A DNA stretch of 64,000 nt from Niveispirillum sp. (GCF_017996735.1 NZ_JAGOGJ010000014.1:1-64000), one strand, 5' to 3'; counted from the stretch's first letter, positions 54,088-63,549 are shown. Numbers and translations: made by a program. Notes: generated by a model not told the origin, from the letters alone.

Positions 54088-55713
54088 TCAGGCCGCCTTG
54101 GTGCTGTCGATAGCGGCACCGGACCGGTAAAGGCAATAGGTGATGCTGTCCGACAATGCGTTGAAGCTGGCATCGATGACATTGGCGGAAACGCCGACCG
54201 TTGCCCAGCGATTGCCGTGCCGGTCGGCCGTTTCGATCATGACGCGGGTGACAGCCTTGGTTCCGTCCTGCGCGTTCAGGATACGCACCTTGTAATCGAC
54301 CAGCCGCATACCCTCCAACGCCGGATAGACGGGGATCAGGGCCTTGCGCAAGGCCTGATCCAGGGCGTTGACGGGGCCGTTGCCCTCTGCCACCGTCATG
54401 ACATTGTCGGTGCCGCCGGGGCCGGGCACTTCCACCTTGGTGGTGGCTTCCGACAGGGTGACAAGGTCGCCCTTGGCGTTCCAGCGGCGTTCGTCCAGCA
54501 CGCGGAAGGCGGCCAGACGGAAATAATCCGGCACTTCGCCCAGGGCGCGGCGGGCCAGCAGTTCAAAGCTTGCCTCCGCCCCGTCGAAGGCATAGCCCTC
54601 GAATTCCTTCTGCTTGACCAGATCGACCAGCAAGCCGACGCGGTCATCCCTTGGGTCGACATCTACCCCGACCTCACGCAGGCGGGCCAGGATGTTGGAC
54701 CGGCCGGCCTGGTCGGAGACCAGCACATGGCGGCGGTTGCCGACCAGCGCCGGATCGACATGTTCGTAGGAGGTCGGGTCCTTCTCCACCGCGGAGACAT
54801 GCAGCCCGCCCTTGTGGGCAAAGGCGCTTTCCCCGACATAGGCCGCGTGGCGGTTTGGCGTGCGGTTCAGCCGTTCATCCAGCATGCGGCTGATATGGAC
54901 CAGCCGGGACATGCCGTCCCTGGAGATGCCGACATCGAAGCCCATCTTCACCGACAAGGTGGGGATCAATGACAGAAGATTGGCGTTGCCGCAGCGTTCG
55001 CCCAGCCCGTTCAGGGTACCCTGGACCAGCCGCACGCCGGCGCGCACCGCAGCGATGGAGTTGGATACGGCATTTTCCGTATCGTTATGGGTATGGATGC
55101 CCAGATGGCTGCCGGGGATACGCTTGGCGACTTCGCCCACGATGGTCTCCACCTCGTGCGGCAGGGTGCCGCCATTGGTGTCGCACAGCACGACCCAGCG
55201 GGCCCCGGCCTCATACGCCGCCTGCACGCAGGAAAGGGCATAGTCGGGATTGGCCTTGTACCCGTCGAAGAAATGTTCGGCATCGAACAGCGGTTCCCGC
55301 CCGCGCGCCTTGATCTCCCGGATACTGTCGGCGATCAGGGACAGGTTTTCCTCACGCGGGATGGAAAGCGCTACGTCGACATGGAAATCCCAGGTCTTGC
55401 CCACGATACAGACGGCCGGCGACTGGCTGTCCAGCAGGGCCGACAGGCCGGGATCGTTCGACGCGCTGCGCCCCGGCCGGCGGGTCATGCCAAAGGCCGT
55501 GAAGGTGGCGCGCGGCAGTTTCGGCGGATCGGCGAAAAAGGCGTTGTCGGTGGGGTTGGCACCGGGCCAGCCGCCTTCGACATAATCAATGCCCAGCGCG
55601 TCCAGCTCCTGCGCGATGGCAATCTTGTCCGCCACCGTGAAATCAACGCCGGAGGTCTGCGCCCCATCGCGCAGCGTGGTGTCATAGAGATAGACGCGGT
55701 TCGTTTCGTTCAT
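54088..55713 (-). CDS. cimA: Citramalate synthase (CimA)
   Basis: A 541-residue member of the isopropylmalate/homocitrate synthase family. The N-terminal TIM barrel has YLYDTTLRDGAQTSGVDF (metal Asp and catalytic Arg), LGIHTHNDTENAV and LNGLGERCGNANL; the C-terminal LeuA-type allosteric domain includes RVMIETADRHGNRWATVG. It makes citramalate from pyruvate and acetyl-CoA, feeding isoleucine synthesis without threonine. ATG 55713 is used; the frame is open to 55773. It is divergent from lipB. Confidence 0.93.
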   Translation of the reverse strand: MNETNRVYLYDTTLRDGAQTSGVDFTVADKIAIAQELDALGIDYVEGGWPGANPTDNAFFADPPKLPRATFTAFGMTRRPGRSASNDPGLSALLDSQSPAVCIVGKTWDFHVDVALSIPREENLSLIADSIREIKARGREPLFDAEHFFDGYKANPDYALSCVQAAYEAGARWVVLCDTNGGTLPHEVETIVGEVAKRIPGSHLGIHTHNDTENAVSNSIAAVRAGVRLVQGTLNGLGERCGNANLLSLIPTLSVKMGFDVGISRDGMSRLVHISRMLDERLNRTPNRHAAYVGESAFAHKGGLHVSAVEKDPTSYEHVDPALVGNRRHVLVSDQAGRSNILARLREVGVDVDPRDDRVGLLVDLVKQKEFEGYAFDGAEASFELLARRALGEVPDYFRLAAFRVLDERRWNAKGDLVTLSEATTKVEVPGPGGTDNVMTVAEGNGPVNALDQALRKALIPVYPALEGMRLVDYKVRILNAQDGTKAVTRVMIETADRHGNRWATVGVSANVIDASFNALSDSITYCLYRSGAAIDSTKAA

Positions 55714-55810
55714 AATCACTGGCCAGATAGCAACGACGTTGCCGAATGTGGCGCATCGGCGCGCGCGGATCAATGGTCATGCGCGCATGGGGCAACTGTC
55801 CCATGGTATC

Positions 55811-55893
55811 GCCACCCGGCCAAAGGCCGGGTGGCTGGCGCGTTGAGCGCCCGCGCACCCCTGTGCGCGTGAAGCCCAGCCGCCGGATGGCGG
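55811..55893. repeat. Three consecutive hairpins between cimA and lipB
   Basis: GCCACCCGGCC-AAA-GGCCGGGTGGC (55811-55835), CGCGCAC-CCCT-GTGCGCG (55852-55869) and CCGCC-GGAT-GGCGG (55880-55893) follow each other within 83 bp. All stems are perfect. They are in the divergent gap, about 100 bp before lipB. They could form structured leader RNA, a REP-type element or terminators; no T-run is present. Confidence 0.6.
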
Positions 55894-55985
55894 CACCCGG
55901 CGAATGAGGGCAAAGCGTGATCACACCATTGGTGTTGGCCGCGATTTGCCCTAAATAGGCGTTACCCCCAGCTTGCAGGTTGATG

Positions 55986-56672
55986 ATGATCGAGTGGCGG
56001 ATCAGCGACCAGACTGTCGAATATCCCGAAGCCCTTGCCTTCATGGAGGCAAGGGTGGCGGACATACGGGCCGGCATGGCGCCGGAAACGGTCTGGCTGC
56101 TGGAACATCCCCCGCTTTACACGGCCGGCACCTCCGCGAAGGAGACGGACCTGCTGACCCCTATGCAGTTCCCGGTGTTTCAGGCCGGGCGGGGCGGGCA
56201 ATACACCTATCACGGTCCGGGCCAGCGCATCGGTTACACCATGCTGGACGTGCAGGAGCGTGGCGGCGACCTGCATGATTTTGTCTGGCGGCTGGAGGAA
56301 TGGCTGATCCGGACCCTGGCGCAATTCGCGGTGAGGGGCGAACGCCGCTGCGGCCGTGTCGGCGTCTGGGTCGATATGGGGCCGTTCGGGCAGCCGGGCG
56401 TGGAGAACAAGATCGCCGCCATCGGCGTGCGCGTGCGACGCGGCGTCTCCTTCCACGGTGCGTCCTTGAATGTGGAGCCGGATTTGAGCCATTTCGGCGG
56501 CATCGTGCCCTGCGGCATCCGCGAGCATGGCGTCACGTCGCTGGCGGCGCTGGGTCATATCGTGACCATGCCGGAGGTGGACATGGCCCTGCAGGCGGCG
56601 TTTGAGGAGGTGTTCGGAGAGAATGCCGTGCCCCGCGAACGAACCAGCGCCTGCGCCGTGGCGGGGGGCTGA
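55986..56672 (+). CDS. lipB: Octanoyltransferase LipB
   Basis: A 228-residue enzyme that moves octanoyl groups from acyl carrier protein to lipoyl domains. The essential Lys142 is in [10 protein letters not shown] and Cys176 in [25 protein letters not shown] is the family signature. ATG 55986 has AGGT at a workable distance; ATG 55983 and TTG 55980 are adjacent alternatives. The reaction is needed for pyruvate and 2-oxoglutarate dehydrogenases. Confidence 0.96.
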   Translation: MIEWRISDQTVEYPEALAFMEARVADIRAGMAPETVWLLEHPPLYTAGTSAKETDLLTPMQFPVFQAGRGGQYTYHGPGQRIGYTMLDVQERGGDLHDFVWRLEEWLIRTLAQFAVRGERRCGRVGVWVDMGPFGQPGVENKIAAIGVRVRRGVSFHGASLNVEPDLSHFGGIVPCGIREHGVTSLAALGHIVTMPEVDMALQAAFEEVFGENAVPRERTSACAVAGG

Positions 56673-56675
56673 GCC

Positions 56676-56885
56676 ATGGACAAGCGGCGCAGCATCACGG
56701 CCCTGGTGCTTTATTTCTTTGGCGCGGCGGCGGTGATTGTCTCAGCCTTCATGCTGATCGCCCCCACACCTGACAGCTATGGCCCCGCCCTGGTCGGCCT
56801 GTTGCTGGGCGTGCTGCTGCTGGGTGTGGGGCGGGCCTGCCAGCACCTGTCCCGTATCCGTGATCTGATGGAAGGGCGGGGCTGA
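56676..56885 (+). CDS. Small two-helix membrane protein
   Basis: A 69-residue protein beginning 3 bp after lipB. Two hydrophobic segments (ALVLYFFGAAAVIVSAFMLI and ALVGLLLGVLLLGVG) are separated by a short polar loop and flanked by basic residues. No family is recognised. The close spacing to lipB suggests co-transcription, but no functional link is evident. Confidence 0.65.
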   Translation: MDKRRSITALVLYFFGAAAVIVSAFMLIAPTPDSYGPALVGLLLGVLLLGVGRACQHLSRIRDLMEGRG

Positions 56886-56908
56886 CCCCGCTCCCGTTTG
56901 CGTTGCCG

Positions 56909-58132
56909 TCATCCCGCGTCCGCCGGCTTCAGCACCGGTTGCAACAGGTGCAGCCAGCCCAGCGCCAGCAGGTAGGATACCGACACCAGCGCGAACATCG
57001 GGGCGTAGGAGCCGCCGGTCGCCAGTACCCAGCCGGCCGCCTGCAGGATGGCCATGCCCGCCAGATTGCCGCAGAGCGCGCCGATGGAAATGACGGTGCC
57101 GATGCGCCCCTGCGGCACGATGTCGGTGGCGATGGCGAAAAGGTTGACGGAGAAACCCTGGTGTGCGGCCAGGGTCAGGCCCAGTAGCGCCACGGCCAGC
57201 CAGTAATTCTGTACCAGCAGCACCAGCGGCACGGGCAGAACCAGCAGGGCGCAGATCAGCAAGGTCAGCTTGCGCGCCCGGTTAAGGCTCATGCCCGCCG
57301 CCAGCATGCGGCCGGAAACATAGCCACCGGCCAGCGACCCGAAGGCGGCGATGGCATAGATGGTGGCCAGCGGCACACCGAAACTGCGCATGTCCAGCCC
57401 GAAGACGCGGGTGAACAGGTCCGGCATCCACATCAGCAGGAACCACCAGACCTGATCGGAAAACACCTTGGCCCCGGCAAAGGCCCAGGTGCGGCGGTCG
57501 GTCAGCACCGTCCTCCAGGGCACCTTGGCTCCGCCCGTCACAGCGGCAGATGTCGGCGGGGTCCGGAAATAGGGCAGGCGGGTCAAAGCCCACCAGGCAA
57601 CGACCCAGACCAGACCCAGCCCGCCCATGATGTAGAACGCCGCCCGCCAGCCATAGGATAGCGCGATGACGGGCACCAGCAGCGGTGCCACGATCGCCCC
57701 GACATTGCCCGCCGCATTCATGAAGCCCAGGGCCAGGGACCGCTCGCGCGCCTGGAACCAGAGGGAGATGGTCTTGACGGCGGCCGGCGTGCCCAGCGCT
57801 TCGGTGGCGCCCAGGGCCACGCGGACCAGCTTGAACTCGCCCAAGGTGGTGGCCATGCCATGAACAATAGCGGCCAGGCTCCACGACCCCACGGCGGTCG
57901 GGTTGCCCACGCGCCAGCCCAGCCGGTCGATGGTCCAGCCGGCAAAAACGAAGGCAACGGCCGCCGCCCCCTGGAACAGGGCCACCAGCAGGCCGTAGTC
58001 GGCGTCGCTCCAGCCCAGTTCCTTTTCCAGCATGGGTTTCAGCACGGCGATGATCTGCCGGTCGGTATAGTTCAGAACGCCCGCCATCATGACGAGCGCC
58101 AGCAGCAGGGTGCGGTGAAGGCCGAAACGCAT
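56909..58132 (-). CDS. MFS transporter (ACS/hexuronate-like family)
   Basis: A 407-residue, 12-helix carrier. The N-terminus LLLALVMMAGVLNYTDRQII and LKPMLEKELGWSDADYGLLV are typical of the anion:cation symporter family of hexuronate and related sugar-acid carriers, and WTIDRLGWRVG is the loop 2-3 motif. It lies 163 bp downstream of a sulfoquinovosidase-like gene on the same strand, so a sulfonated or glucuronate-type sugar is a reasonable substrate guess. Start 58132 is used. Confidence 0.88.
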   Translation of the reverse strand: MRFGLHRTLLLALVMMAGVLNYTDRQIIAVLKPMLEKELGWSDADYGLLVALFQGAAAVAFVFAGWTIDRLGWRVGNPTAVGSWSLAAIVHGMATTLGEFKLVRVALGATEALGTPAAVKTISLWFQARERSLALGFMNAAGNVGAIVAPLLVPVIALSYGWRAAFYIMGGLGLVWVVAWWALTRLPYFRTPPTSAAVTGGAKVPWRTVLTDRRTWAFAGAKVFSDQVWWFLLMWMPDLFTRVFGLDMRSFGVPLATIYAIAAFGSLAGGYVSGRMLAAGMSLNRARKLTLLICALLVLPVPLVLLVQNYWLAVALLGLTLAAHQGFSVNLFAIATDIVPQGRIGTVISIGALCGNLAGMAILQAAGWVLATGGSYAPMFALVSVSYLLALGWLHLLQPVLKPADAG

Positions 58133-58190
58133 GGGGGTGTCCTTTGGGGAAGACGGGATGACACAACGTGCGACGATTGCCCCTGACCGT

Positions 58191-58295
58191 GTCGCCGGTG
58201 CCCACATCCGTGGGCTTGGCTACGCGCCATGTGGCGCGCGGAGGCAGTCGCCGCCGAACCAGATCCCGATGGGTTCCACTCACCGGGATCTGGTC
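58191..58295 (-). repeat. 105-bp dispersed palindromic repeat, copy B
   Basis: Reverse-complement partner of 15118-15222 (91 of 105 bases identical). It begins directly after the sulfoquinovosidase stop codon and ends 58 bp before the MFS start. This copy has an extra strong stem, ACCAGATCCC with GGGATCTGGT, at its outer end; copy A has a degenerate version. The nested hairpins are shared between both copies. Confidence 0.8.
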
Positions 58296-60320
58296 TTACG
58301 TCACCGCCGCGATGCCCGTGAAAAGAGACGTCCACGGGCTGCCCTGGCGGTAGAAGAGCGGCGGCTTGCCAAGCGGCGCGTCCACCGTCACCATCTCGCC
58401 ACCCGCCTGCATCGCCCCCGTCCAGACCTCCACCCAACCGGTCCCGGCGGGCAGGTAGGTGGACCAGCGCTCCACCCCCGGCTGGATGACCGGGGCGACC
58501 AGCAGGTCGGCGCCGTAGAGATAGCTTTCCTGTAGGGCATAGGTGGCGGGATCGTCGGGGAAATGCAGGAACAGTGGGCGTTGCACCGGCAGGCCTGTGG
58601 CCACCGCCTCTTCCGACAGGGACCGCAGATAGGGCGCCATATGGGCATAGATTCGGGTCATGCGGGCGAAATGGGCCAGGACCTGCTCATCCTCATCGAT
58701 CTGCACATTCTCGCGCGGGCGGTTGCCCTCGTGCCCGCGCATCACGGCGGTGAAGGCGGCCATTTCCGACCAGCGCATGATCAGTTCCGGCGTGCGCACA
58801 TTGCCGAACAGGCTGGTGTAACCGCCGATGTCGCTGTGGTGATAGGCGTTGCCCAGAAGGCCGGATGACAGCGCGGCCGTGATGACGGTGCCGATGCCGT
58901 CATGCCGGCTGAAATCCACCGACTGGTCGCCGGCCCAGAGCAGGGGACAATGGCGCTGCACCCCGCTATAGCCGGCGCGCATGAAGAACAGGGCCTCCCC
59001 CGTCCGGCCCCGGCTTTCCACGGCACGTGCATTCACCGCCGCCCACAGGACGGGCCAGGCATTATGGGCGAGCATGCCGGGCGTGCCGTCGAACAGGCGG
59101 ACATCGGTGGGCAGATATTCCCCGAAATCCGCCATCCAACCGGACAGGCCGAAATCCAGCATGTTCTGCCCGATCACCCGCTCGGCAAACCACTCGGCGG
59201 CGGCCGGGTTGGTGAAATCCACCACGCCGCAGTCGAACTCCCCGAAATCGACCGTGTAGGTCTCGTCGCTGTCCAGCTTCCTGGCCAGATATCCGGCGGC
59301 TTCGGCCTCGGGGAACAGGCTGCCATCGACGCAGAGATAGGGGTTCACATAGCCCAGGAAGCGGATGCCGCGTTCATGCAGGTCCCTGATCTTCGTATCC
59401 AGGCCCGGATAGCGCGTGGCGTTCCATTTCCAGTCCCAGAACAGGCGGCTGCCGAAGCTGGTGATGCGCAGGCCCACCCAATCCTCGCACCACAGGCCCG
59501 ACAGGGCGGCCCCGGCGGTGGCATATTTCTCCAGCCGGTCAAAGCTTTTCGCCCCATCCTTCAGCCCGATGATGGCGCCCTTCAGCACCCAGTCCGGCAG
59601 GGGCGGCTGCCGCCCGAACCGGTCGGACAGGGCCGTGACCAGATCGGTGAAGGCGTCGCGGGCCCAAAGCTCGATGGTTGCCGGTGCCGCCCAGATCTCC
59701 AACTCGTGCCAGCCGTCCTGGCGGAAATCGAAGGCGCTGTAGGCCGTCGTGTCGATATGCAGGGCGTAGCGGCGGGAGGAGAGGTAGGTGGGCTGCGGAT
59801 AGTTGGTCTTGTAGTAGTCGCCGCCGGCCTTTCCCTTCTGGTCGGACTGGAAGGTCAGCAGGGTGGATTTGTCGCGGCCTACACCGGGTTCGGAGGTCCA
59901 AAGGGGGAAGCGGCGGCCGCGCATGTCGAAATAGGAAAGCTGTTCGCCCCCGCCCCAGACATGTTCACCCTTGTCTGCCATCACGCGCAGCCACAGGCGG
60001 TTGAGCGTGGGGTCGATGGCGTCGATGTGGATACGGGCATCCTGTGCGCCGCCAGACAGGGTCAGGGTGATCAGGGGCGGCAGGGCAGGGGCGATGGACA
60101 GGGCGATGCGCGAGGACCCTTCACCGTCGCGGGTCAGGGCCGCATGGCGCAGGCCCAGCCGTTCCTCCACAGTGTCCTCGATATCGAAATGGCCGTGATA
60201 CATGTCCACGCGCGGGTTCCCCCGGCCGACATAGAGGCACGGCGCATCGGATCGGTGGCGCAGGATCGTGCGACCTGACAGGATCAGATCGAAGCCGCCA
60301 TCCGTCTCAACCAATTGCAT
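58296..60320 (-). CDS. GH31 glycosidase, probable sulfoquinovosidase (YihQ/SmoI-like)
   Basis: A 674-residue family 31 glycosidase. The nucleophile is Asp398 in WMADFGEYLPTD, the acid/base Asp465 in WAGDQSVDF. Residues that bind the sulfonate in sulfoquinovosidases are recognisable: Lys254 (IIGLKDG), Glu279 (WCEDWVG), Arg292 and Trp295 (SRLFWDW), and Tyr501 (HSDIGGYTS). This is the Lys/Glu variant known from the Agrobacterium enzyme. It would release sulfoquinovose from plant-derived glycosides. ATG 60320 follows GGGAACGAC. It leads an operon with the MFS carrier. Confidence 0.85.
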   Translation of the reverse strand: MQLVETDGGFDLILSGRTILRHRSDAPCLYVGRGNPRVDMYHGHFDIEDTVEERLGLRHAALTRDGEGSSRIALSIAPALPPLITLTLSGGAQDARIHIDAIDPTLNRLWLRVMADKGEHVWGGGEQLSYFDMRGRRFPLWTSEPGVGRDKSTLLTFQSDQKGKAGGDYYKTNYPQPTYLSSRRYALHIDTTAYSAFDFRQDGWHELEIWAAPATIELWARDAFTDLVTALSDRFGRQPPLPDWVLKGAIIGLKDGAKSFDRLEKYATAGAALSGLWCEDWVGLRITSFGSRLFWDWKWNATRYPGLDTKIRDLHERGIRFLGYVNPYLCVDGSLFPEAEAAGYLARKLDSDETYTVDFGEFDCGVVDFTNPAAAEWFAERVIGQNMLDFGLSGWMADFGEYLPTDVRLFDGTPGMLAHNAWPVLWAAVNARAVESRGRTGEALFFMRAGYSGVQRHCPLLWAGDQSVDFSRHDGIGTVITAALSSGLLGNAYHHSDIGGYTSLFGNVRTPELIMRWSEMAAFTAVMRGHEGNRPRENVQIDEDEQVLAHFARMTRIYAHMAPYLRSLSEEAVATGLPVQRPLFLHFPDDPATYALQESYLYGADLLVAPVIQPGVERWSTYLPAGTGWVEVWTGAMQAGGEMVTVDAPLGKPPLFYRQGSPWTSLFTGIAAVT

Positions 60321-60391
60321 GTCGTTCCCTTCCCTCAACATTCCATGCGCGACGGGTCGGGCCCGGCGGCCGGCTTTCTATTTATCCGTAC

Positions 60392-60410
60392 TCTTATGTC
60401 TAATATAAGA
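60392..60410. promoter_or_regulatory. Inverted repeat in divergent promoter region
   Basis: TCTTAT-N7-ATAAGA, with an overlapping GTCT-N6-AGAC, lies in an AT-rich island between the sulfoquinovosidase (-) and acyl-CoA synthetase (+) starts. Size and symmetry suit a repressor site. No regulator gene is adjacent. Confidence 0.4.
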
Positions 60411-60483
60411 CTCAAGAAGCCGCCCTGTCCAGCCATCGGGTTGGGAATGAGGAAATGAGGGCGCGCCGCAAAGGGAGAAACGC

Positions 60484-62115
60484 ATGTTCGGGCTGATGCA
60501 GGACTGGCCGCTGACGGTGAACCGGATCATCGATCATGCCGCGCGCTGGGACGGGCGGCGTCCTGTCGTGTCGCGGCGGGTGGAGGCGTCGGCTGATGGC
60601 GCGCTGTCCGTGACGGACCATGTCAGTCTGCGCGATCGGGCCCGGTGCCTGACCAGTGCGCTGCGCGGGCTGGGCGTTGGCCTGGGCGACCGGGTGGCGA
60701 CGCTGGCCTGGAACAGTGACCGGCATCTGGAATGCTGGTTCGCCATCATGGGCATGGGTGCCGTCTGCCACACGCTGAACCCGCGCCTGTTCAAGGATCA
60801 GCTTCGTTTCATCATCAACCATGCCGGGGACCGCGTGATCCTGGCCGATCCGGTCTTCGCATCGCTGGTGGCGGACCTGCTGCCCGATTGCCCGACGGTC
60901 ACGCATGTGGTGCTGCTGTGCGGGGAGGGGGATGTGGACCGCGCCCTGTTGCCAAACGCCATCGCCTATGAGGATTGGGTTGCGGCGCATGGGGATGATG
61001 GCCGGCCCTGGGGCGACTTCGATGAACGGAGGGCGGCTGCCCTTTGCTATACGTCGGGGACCACGGGCAATCCGAAGGGTGTGCTCTATTCCCACCGGTC
61101 CACCATGATCCATATGTGGATGAGCCTGCAGCCCGACGTCATGGGCCTGTCGATACAGGATGTGGCCCTGCCCATCGTGCCCATGTATCACGCCAATGCC
61201 TGGGGCATCCCGCTGTCCACGGCGGCGGTGGGCTGCAAACTGGTGCTGCCGGGATCGCGGCTGGACCCGGCCTCGCTTCTGGACCTGATCCACGGACAGG
61301 GGGTGAGTTTCGCCGCCGCTGTGCCCACCATCTGGCAGGCGATCATCCAGCATCTGGAACGGCATGGCGGGGATTTCGGGCCGTTGCGGCGTGTCATCAT
61401 CGGCGGGGCCGCCTGTCCGGAGACCGTTCTCCGCCGGTTGAACGATTATGGGGTGGAGGCGCGCCATGCCTGGGGCATGACCGAAACCTCCCCCATCGGG
61501 ACGCATTTCAAGCTGGTGCCCGAACTGGCGGGAGCGGGGTTCGAAGAACAGATGCCCTATCGTATCCGCCAGGGCCGCCCGCCGCTGGGCATCGACCTTG
61601 CGCTGCGCGGACAGGATGGGACCTGCCTGCCGCATGACGGGCAGCAGATGGGCCGCCTGCTGGTGCGCGGGCCGGTGGTGGCCGGCGGCTACCTGCATGG
61701 CGATGGTGGGCAGGTGCTGGACGATGAGGGCTGGTTCGATACGGGCGATATCGCCGATATTGATGGCTACGGCTATATGCGCATCGCCGACCGGGCCAAG
61801 GATGTCATCAAGTCCGGCGGGGAATGGATCAGTTCGCTGGAGATCGAGAATATCGCCTCTAGCCACCCCAAGGCGGCACTCTGCGCCGCCATCGCCGTGC
61901 CCGACCCGAAATGGGACGAACGACCCTTGCTGGTGGTGCAACTGAAACCGGAGATGGAGGCCACGGCGGCGGAATTCCTGGCGCATTTCCAGGGGCGCCT
62001 GTCGAAATGGCAGATCCCCGACGATGTGATGTTCGTGGAGGCGATGCCCCTGGGTGCGACCGGCAAGATCGACAAGAAGGTGCTACGACGCCTGGTTCTG
62101 TCCACCGGCGGCTGA
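60484..62115 (+). CDS. Acyl-CoA synthetase (AMP-forming, medium/long chain)
   Basis: A 543-residue ANL-family ligase. The P-loop is CYTSGTTGNPKGVLYSH, the adenine motif AWGMTETSPIG, then DEGWFDTGDIADID and the C-terminal ADRAKDVIKSGGEWISSLEI with the hinge and the adenylation Lys in ATGKIDKKVLRRL. It activates a carboxylic acid, probably a fatty or alkyl acid, to its CoA thioester. A good AAAGGGAG precedes ATG 60484. Its 3' end overlaps that of the convergent downstream gene by 33 bp. Confidence 0.93.
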   Translation: MFGLMQDWPLTVNRIIDHAARWDGRRPVVSRRVEASADGALSVTDHVSLRDRARCLTSALRGLGVGLGDRVATLAWNSDRHLECWFAIMGMGAVCHTLNPRLFKDQLRFIINHAGDRVILADPVFASLVADLLPDCPTVTHVVLLCGEGDVDRALLPNAIAYEDWVAAHGDDGRPWGDFDERRAAALCYTSGTTGNPKGVLYSHRSTMIHMWMSLQPDVMGLSIQDVALPIVPMYHANAWGIPLSTAAVGCKLVLPGSRLDPASLLDLIHGQGVSFAAAVPTIWQAIIQHLERHGGDFGPLRRVIIGGAACPETVLRRLNDYGVEARHAWGMTETSPIGTHFKLVPELAGAGFEEQMPYRIRQGRPPLGIDLALRGQDGTCLPHDGQQMGRLLVRGPVVAGGYLHGDGGQVLDDEGWFDTGDIADIDGYGYMRIADRAKDVIKSGGEWISSLEIENIASSHPKAALCAAIAVPDPKWDERPLLVVQLKPEMEATAAEFLAHFQGRLSKWQIPDDVMFVEAMPLGATGKIDKKVLRRLVLSTGG

Positions 62116-63549
62116 TGTACGGTTGGGATAGAGGGCGGCGCGGTCCTGGCTCTGCGATGCCGCCGATGGCCAGGCGATGGCATCGTCGGGCAGGTCGCGC
62201 ACCTTACGGGCCAGGATGAAGGCATTGCCATAGCCGGGATTGACCGGCATCAGGGAGAAGGGACCGCGGCGATCCTCGGGATAAATCTCCATCCGGTTCA
62301 CCATGCCGGCGGCCAGCACCTCGAACCCGGCCTCCGGCCCGAACAGCACCTTCAGACCCTCGTCGGAGAAACGCCAGAAATCGTTGGGCTGTTCATGCAT
62401 CGGATAGGTCTGGGGGGCGGAATGAAAGACCAGCCCGCCCAGGCTCAGCGCCCGGTTGGTGGCAGCCGCCAGCAGCCAGGGATGGCTCAGATGCTCGATC
62501 ACGGAAAAAGAGAAGATGGCATCGATGCCGCCCCGTCCCACCAACCGGTCGAGTTGATGGGCGTCGCCCACGACATCCACCCCCGGCCCGGCATGAATGT
62601 CGATGCCGATGAAGCGGCGTGCCTTGGGGAAATAATGGCTGCGCGTGTGGCTGGCGTCGCCCACGACGCGGGCCCCGATCTCCGCCACCGTCAGGTGCTT
62701 GGCATTCACCTCGTCCACAAAACCGCGCAGGGCCAGGAAGAAATCATTGACCTTGTCCACCTGCCCCTCGGTCCAGGGACCGGACAGCACGCCGGCGCGC
62801 GGCAGTTCCAGGGTGACCCTGGTCAGCCCGCCCTCCGTCAACAGTTCCATGCAGACCGGCTGTCCCGGACGGCTTTCCAGATAGGCCATGAAGCCGGCAT
62901 CGGTGACATGGGCATAGTCGGGATAGAAATTCAGCAGGTCCGGGCGCGGGGTCAGGGTCGGGATATCGTACCGGTCCTGGCCGATGAGGATGGCCGCCTT
63001 TATTACCCGATGCTCATGACAATGGACCCAGCCCTGCAGGAAGACGCCATGCCGGTCGCACCAGAAATTGTCGATGCCATAGACCACGCGCACTTGCGGA
63101 TTGACAGCGCCGTCCACCATGACCGTCTGTGCCGGCGACGGGGCGTCAGGCAGCCGGATCGGCGTCCGCGTCCCCAGCCCGACGGCGGCAGCGGCGGCTG
63201 TCAGTGAGGCGGAGGACGGTGGCTGCGGCGTCTGGTGGACGAACAGATGAAACAGTTCGCCCGCATCATGCTGGAAGGGCGGGAAGGGCAGGGCCAGGCG
63301 CGAACCATGGCCAAGGCGGGTCCACTGAGCCACCAAGACCTGCCGGATATCGCCATTGCCCGGACGCAGCAGGGTGACGATCAAGGGCAGATCAGCGGAA
63401 AGAGGCAGGGCCGTAAGGTCCAGCCGCACGATCCCCAGGTTGGGCTCCGGTGCATGGAAACGTTCGGCGATGATGAGGCCGGCCAGGGGAGAAGAACCTG
63501 TATCGCGCCACCGCTGTAACAGGGTAGCCAGTCTCGCGCCGATTGCCAT
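62083..63549 (-). CDS. Large protein with SAM-dependent methyltransferase domain
   Basis: A 488-residue protein. Residues 1-270 are not recognised; the region at about 270-440 has methyltransferase features (VAEIGARVVGDASHTRSHYF, FIGIDIHAGPGVDVVGDAHQ, AIFSFSVIEHLSHPWLLAAA) and the Trp/Asn-rich PNDFWRFSDEGL motif. Similar multi-domain proteins occur in polysaccharide loci, where the methyltransferase often modifies sugars. Start ATG 63549. It is divergent from the partial DUF2142 gene. Confidence 0.75.
   Translation of the reverse strand: MAIGARLATLLQRWRDTGSSPLAGLIIAERFHAPEPNLGIVRLDLTALPLSADLPLIVTLLRPGNGDIRQVLVAQWTRLGHGSRLALPFPPFQHDAGELFHLFVHQTPQPPSSASLTAAAAAVGLGTRTPIRLPDAPSPAQTVMVDGAVNPQVRVVYGIDNFWCDRHGVFLQGWVHCHEHRVIKAAILIGQDRYDIPTLTPRPDLLNFYPDYAHVTDAGFMAYLESRPGQPVCMELLTEGGLTRVTLELPRAGVLSGPWTEGQVDKVNDFFLALRGFVDEVNAKHLTVAEIGARVVGDASHTRSHYFPKARRFIGIDIHAGPGVDVVGDAHQLDRLVGRGGIDAIFSFSVIEHLSHPWLLAAATNRALSLGGLVFHSAPQTYPMHEQPNDFWRFSDEGLKVLFGPEAGFEVLAAGMVNRMEIYPEDRRGPFSLMPVNPGYGNAFILARKVRDLPDDAIAWPSAASQSQDRAALYPNRTSAAGGQNQAS

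Noticed and set aside
58902..60278. 458-residue plus-strand frame opposite the GH31 gene
   Set aside because: Antisense to a strongly supported glycosidase and has no recognisable features.
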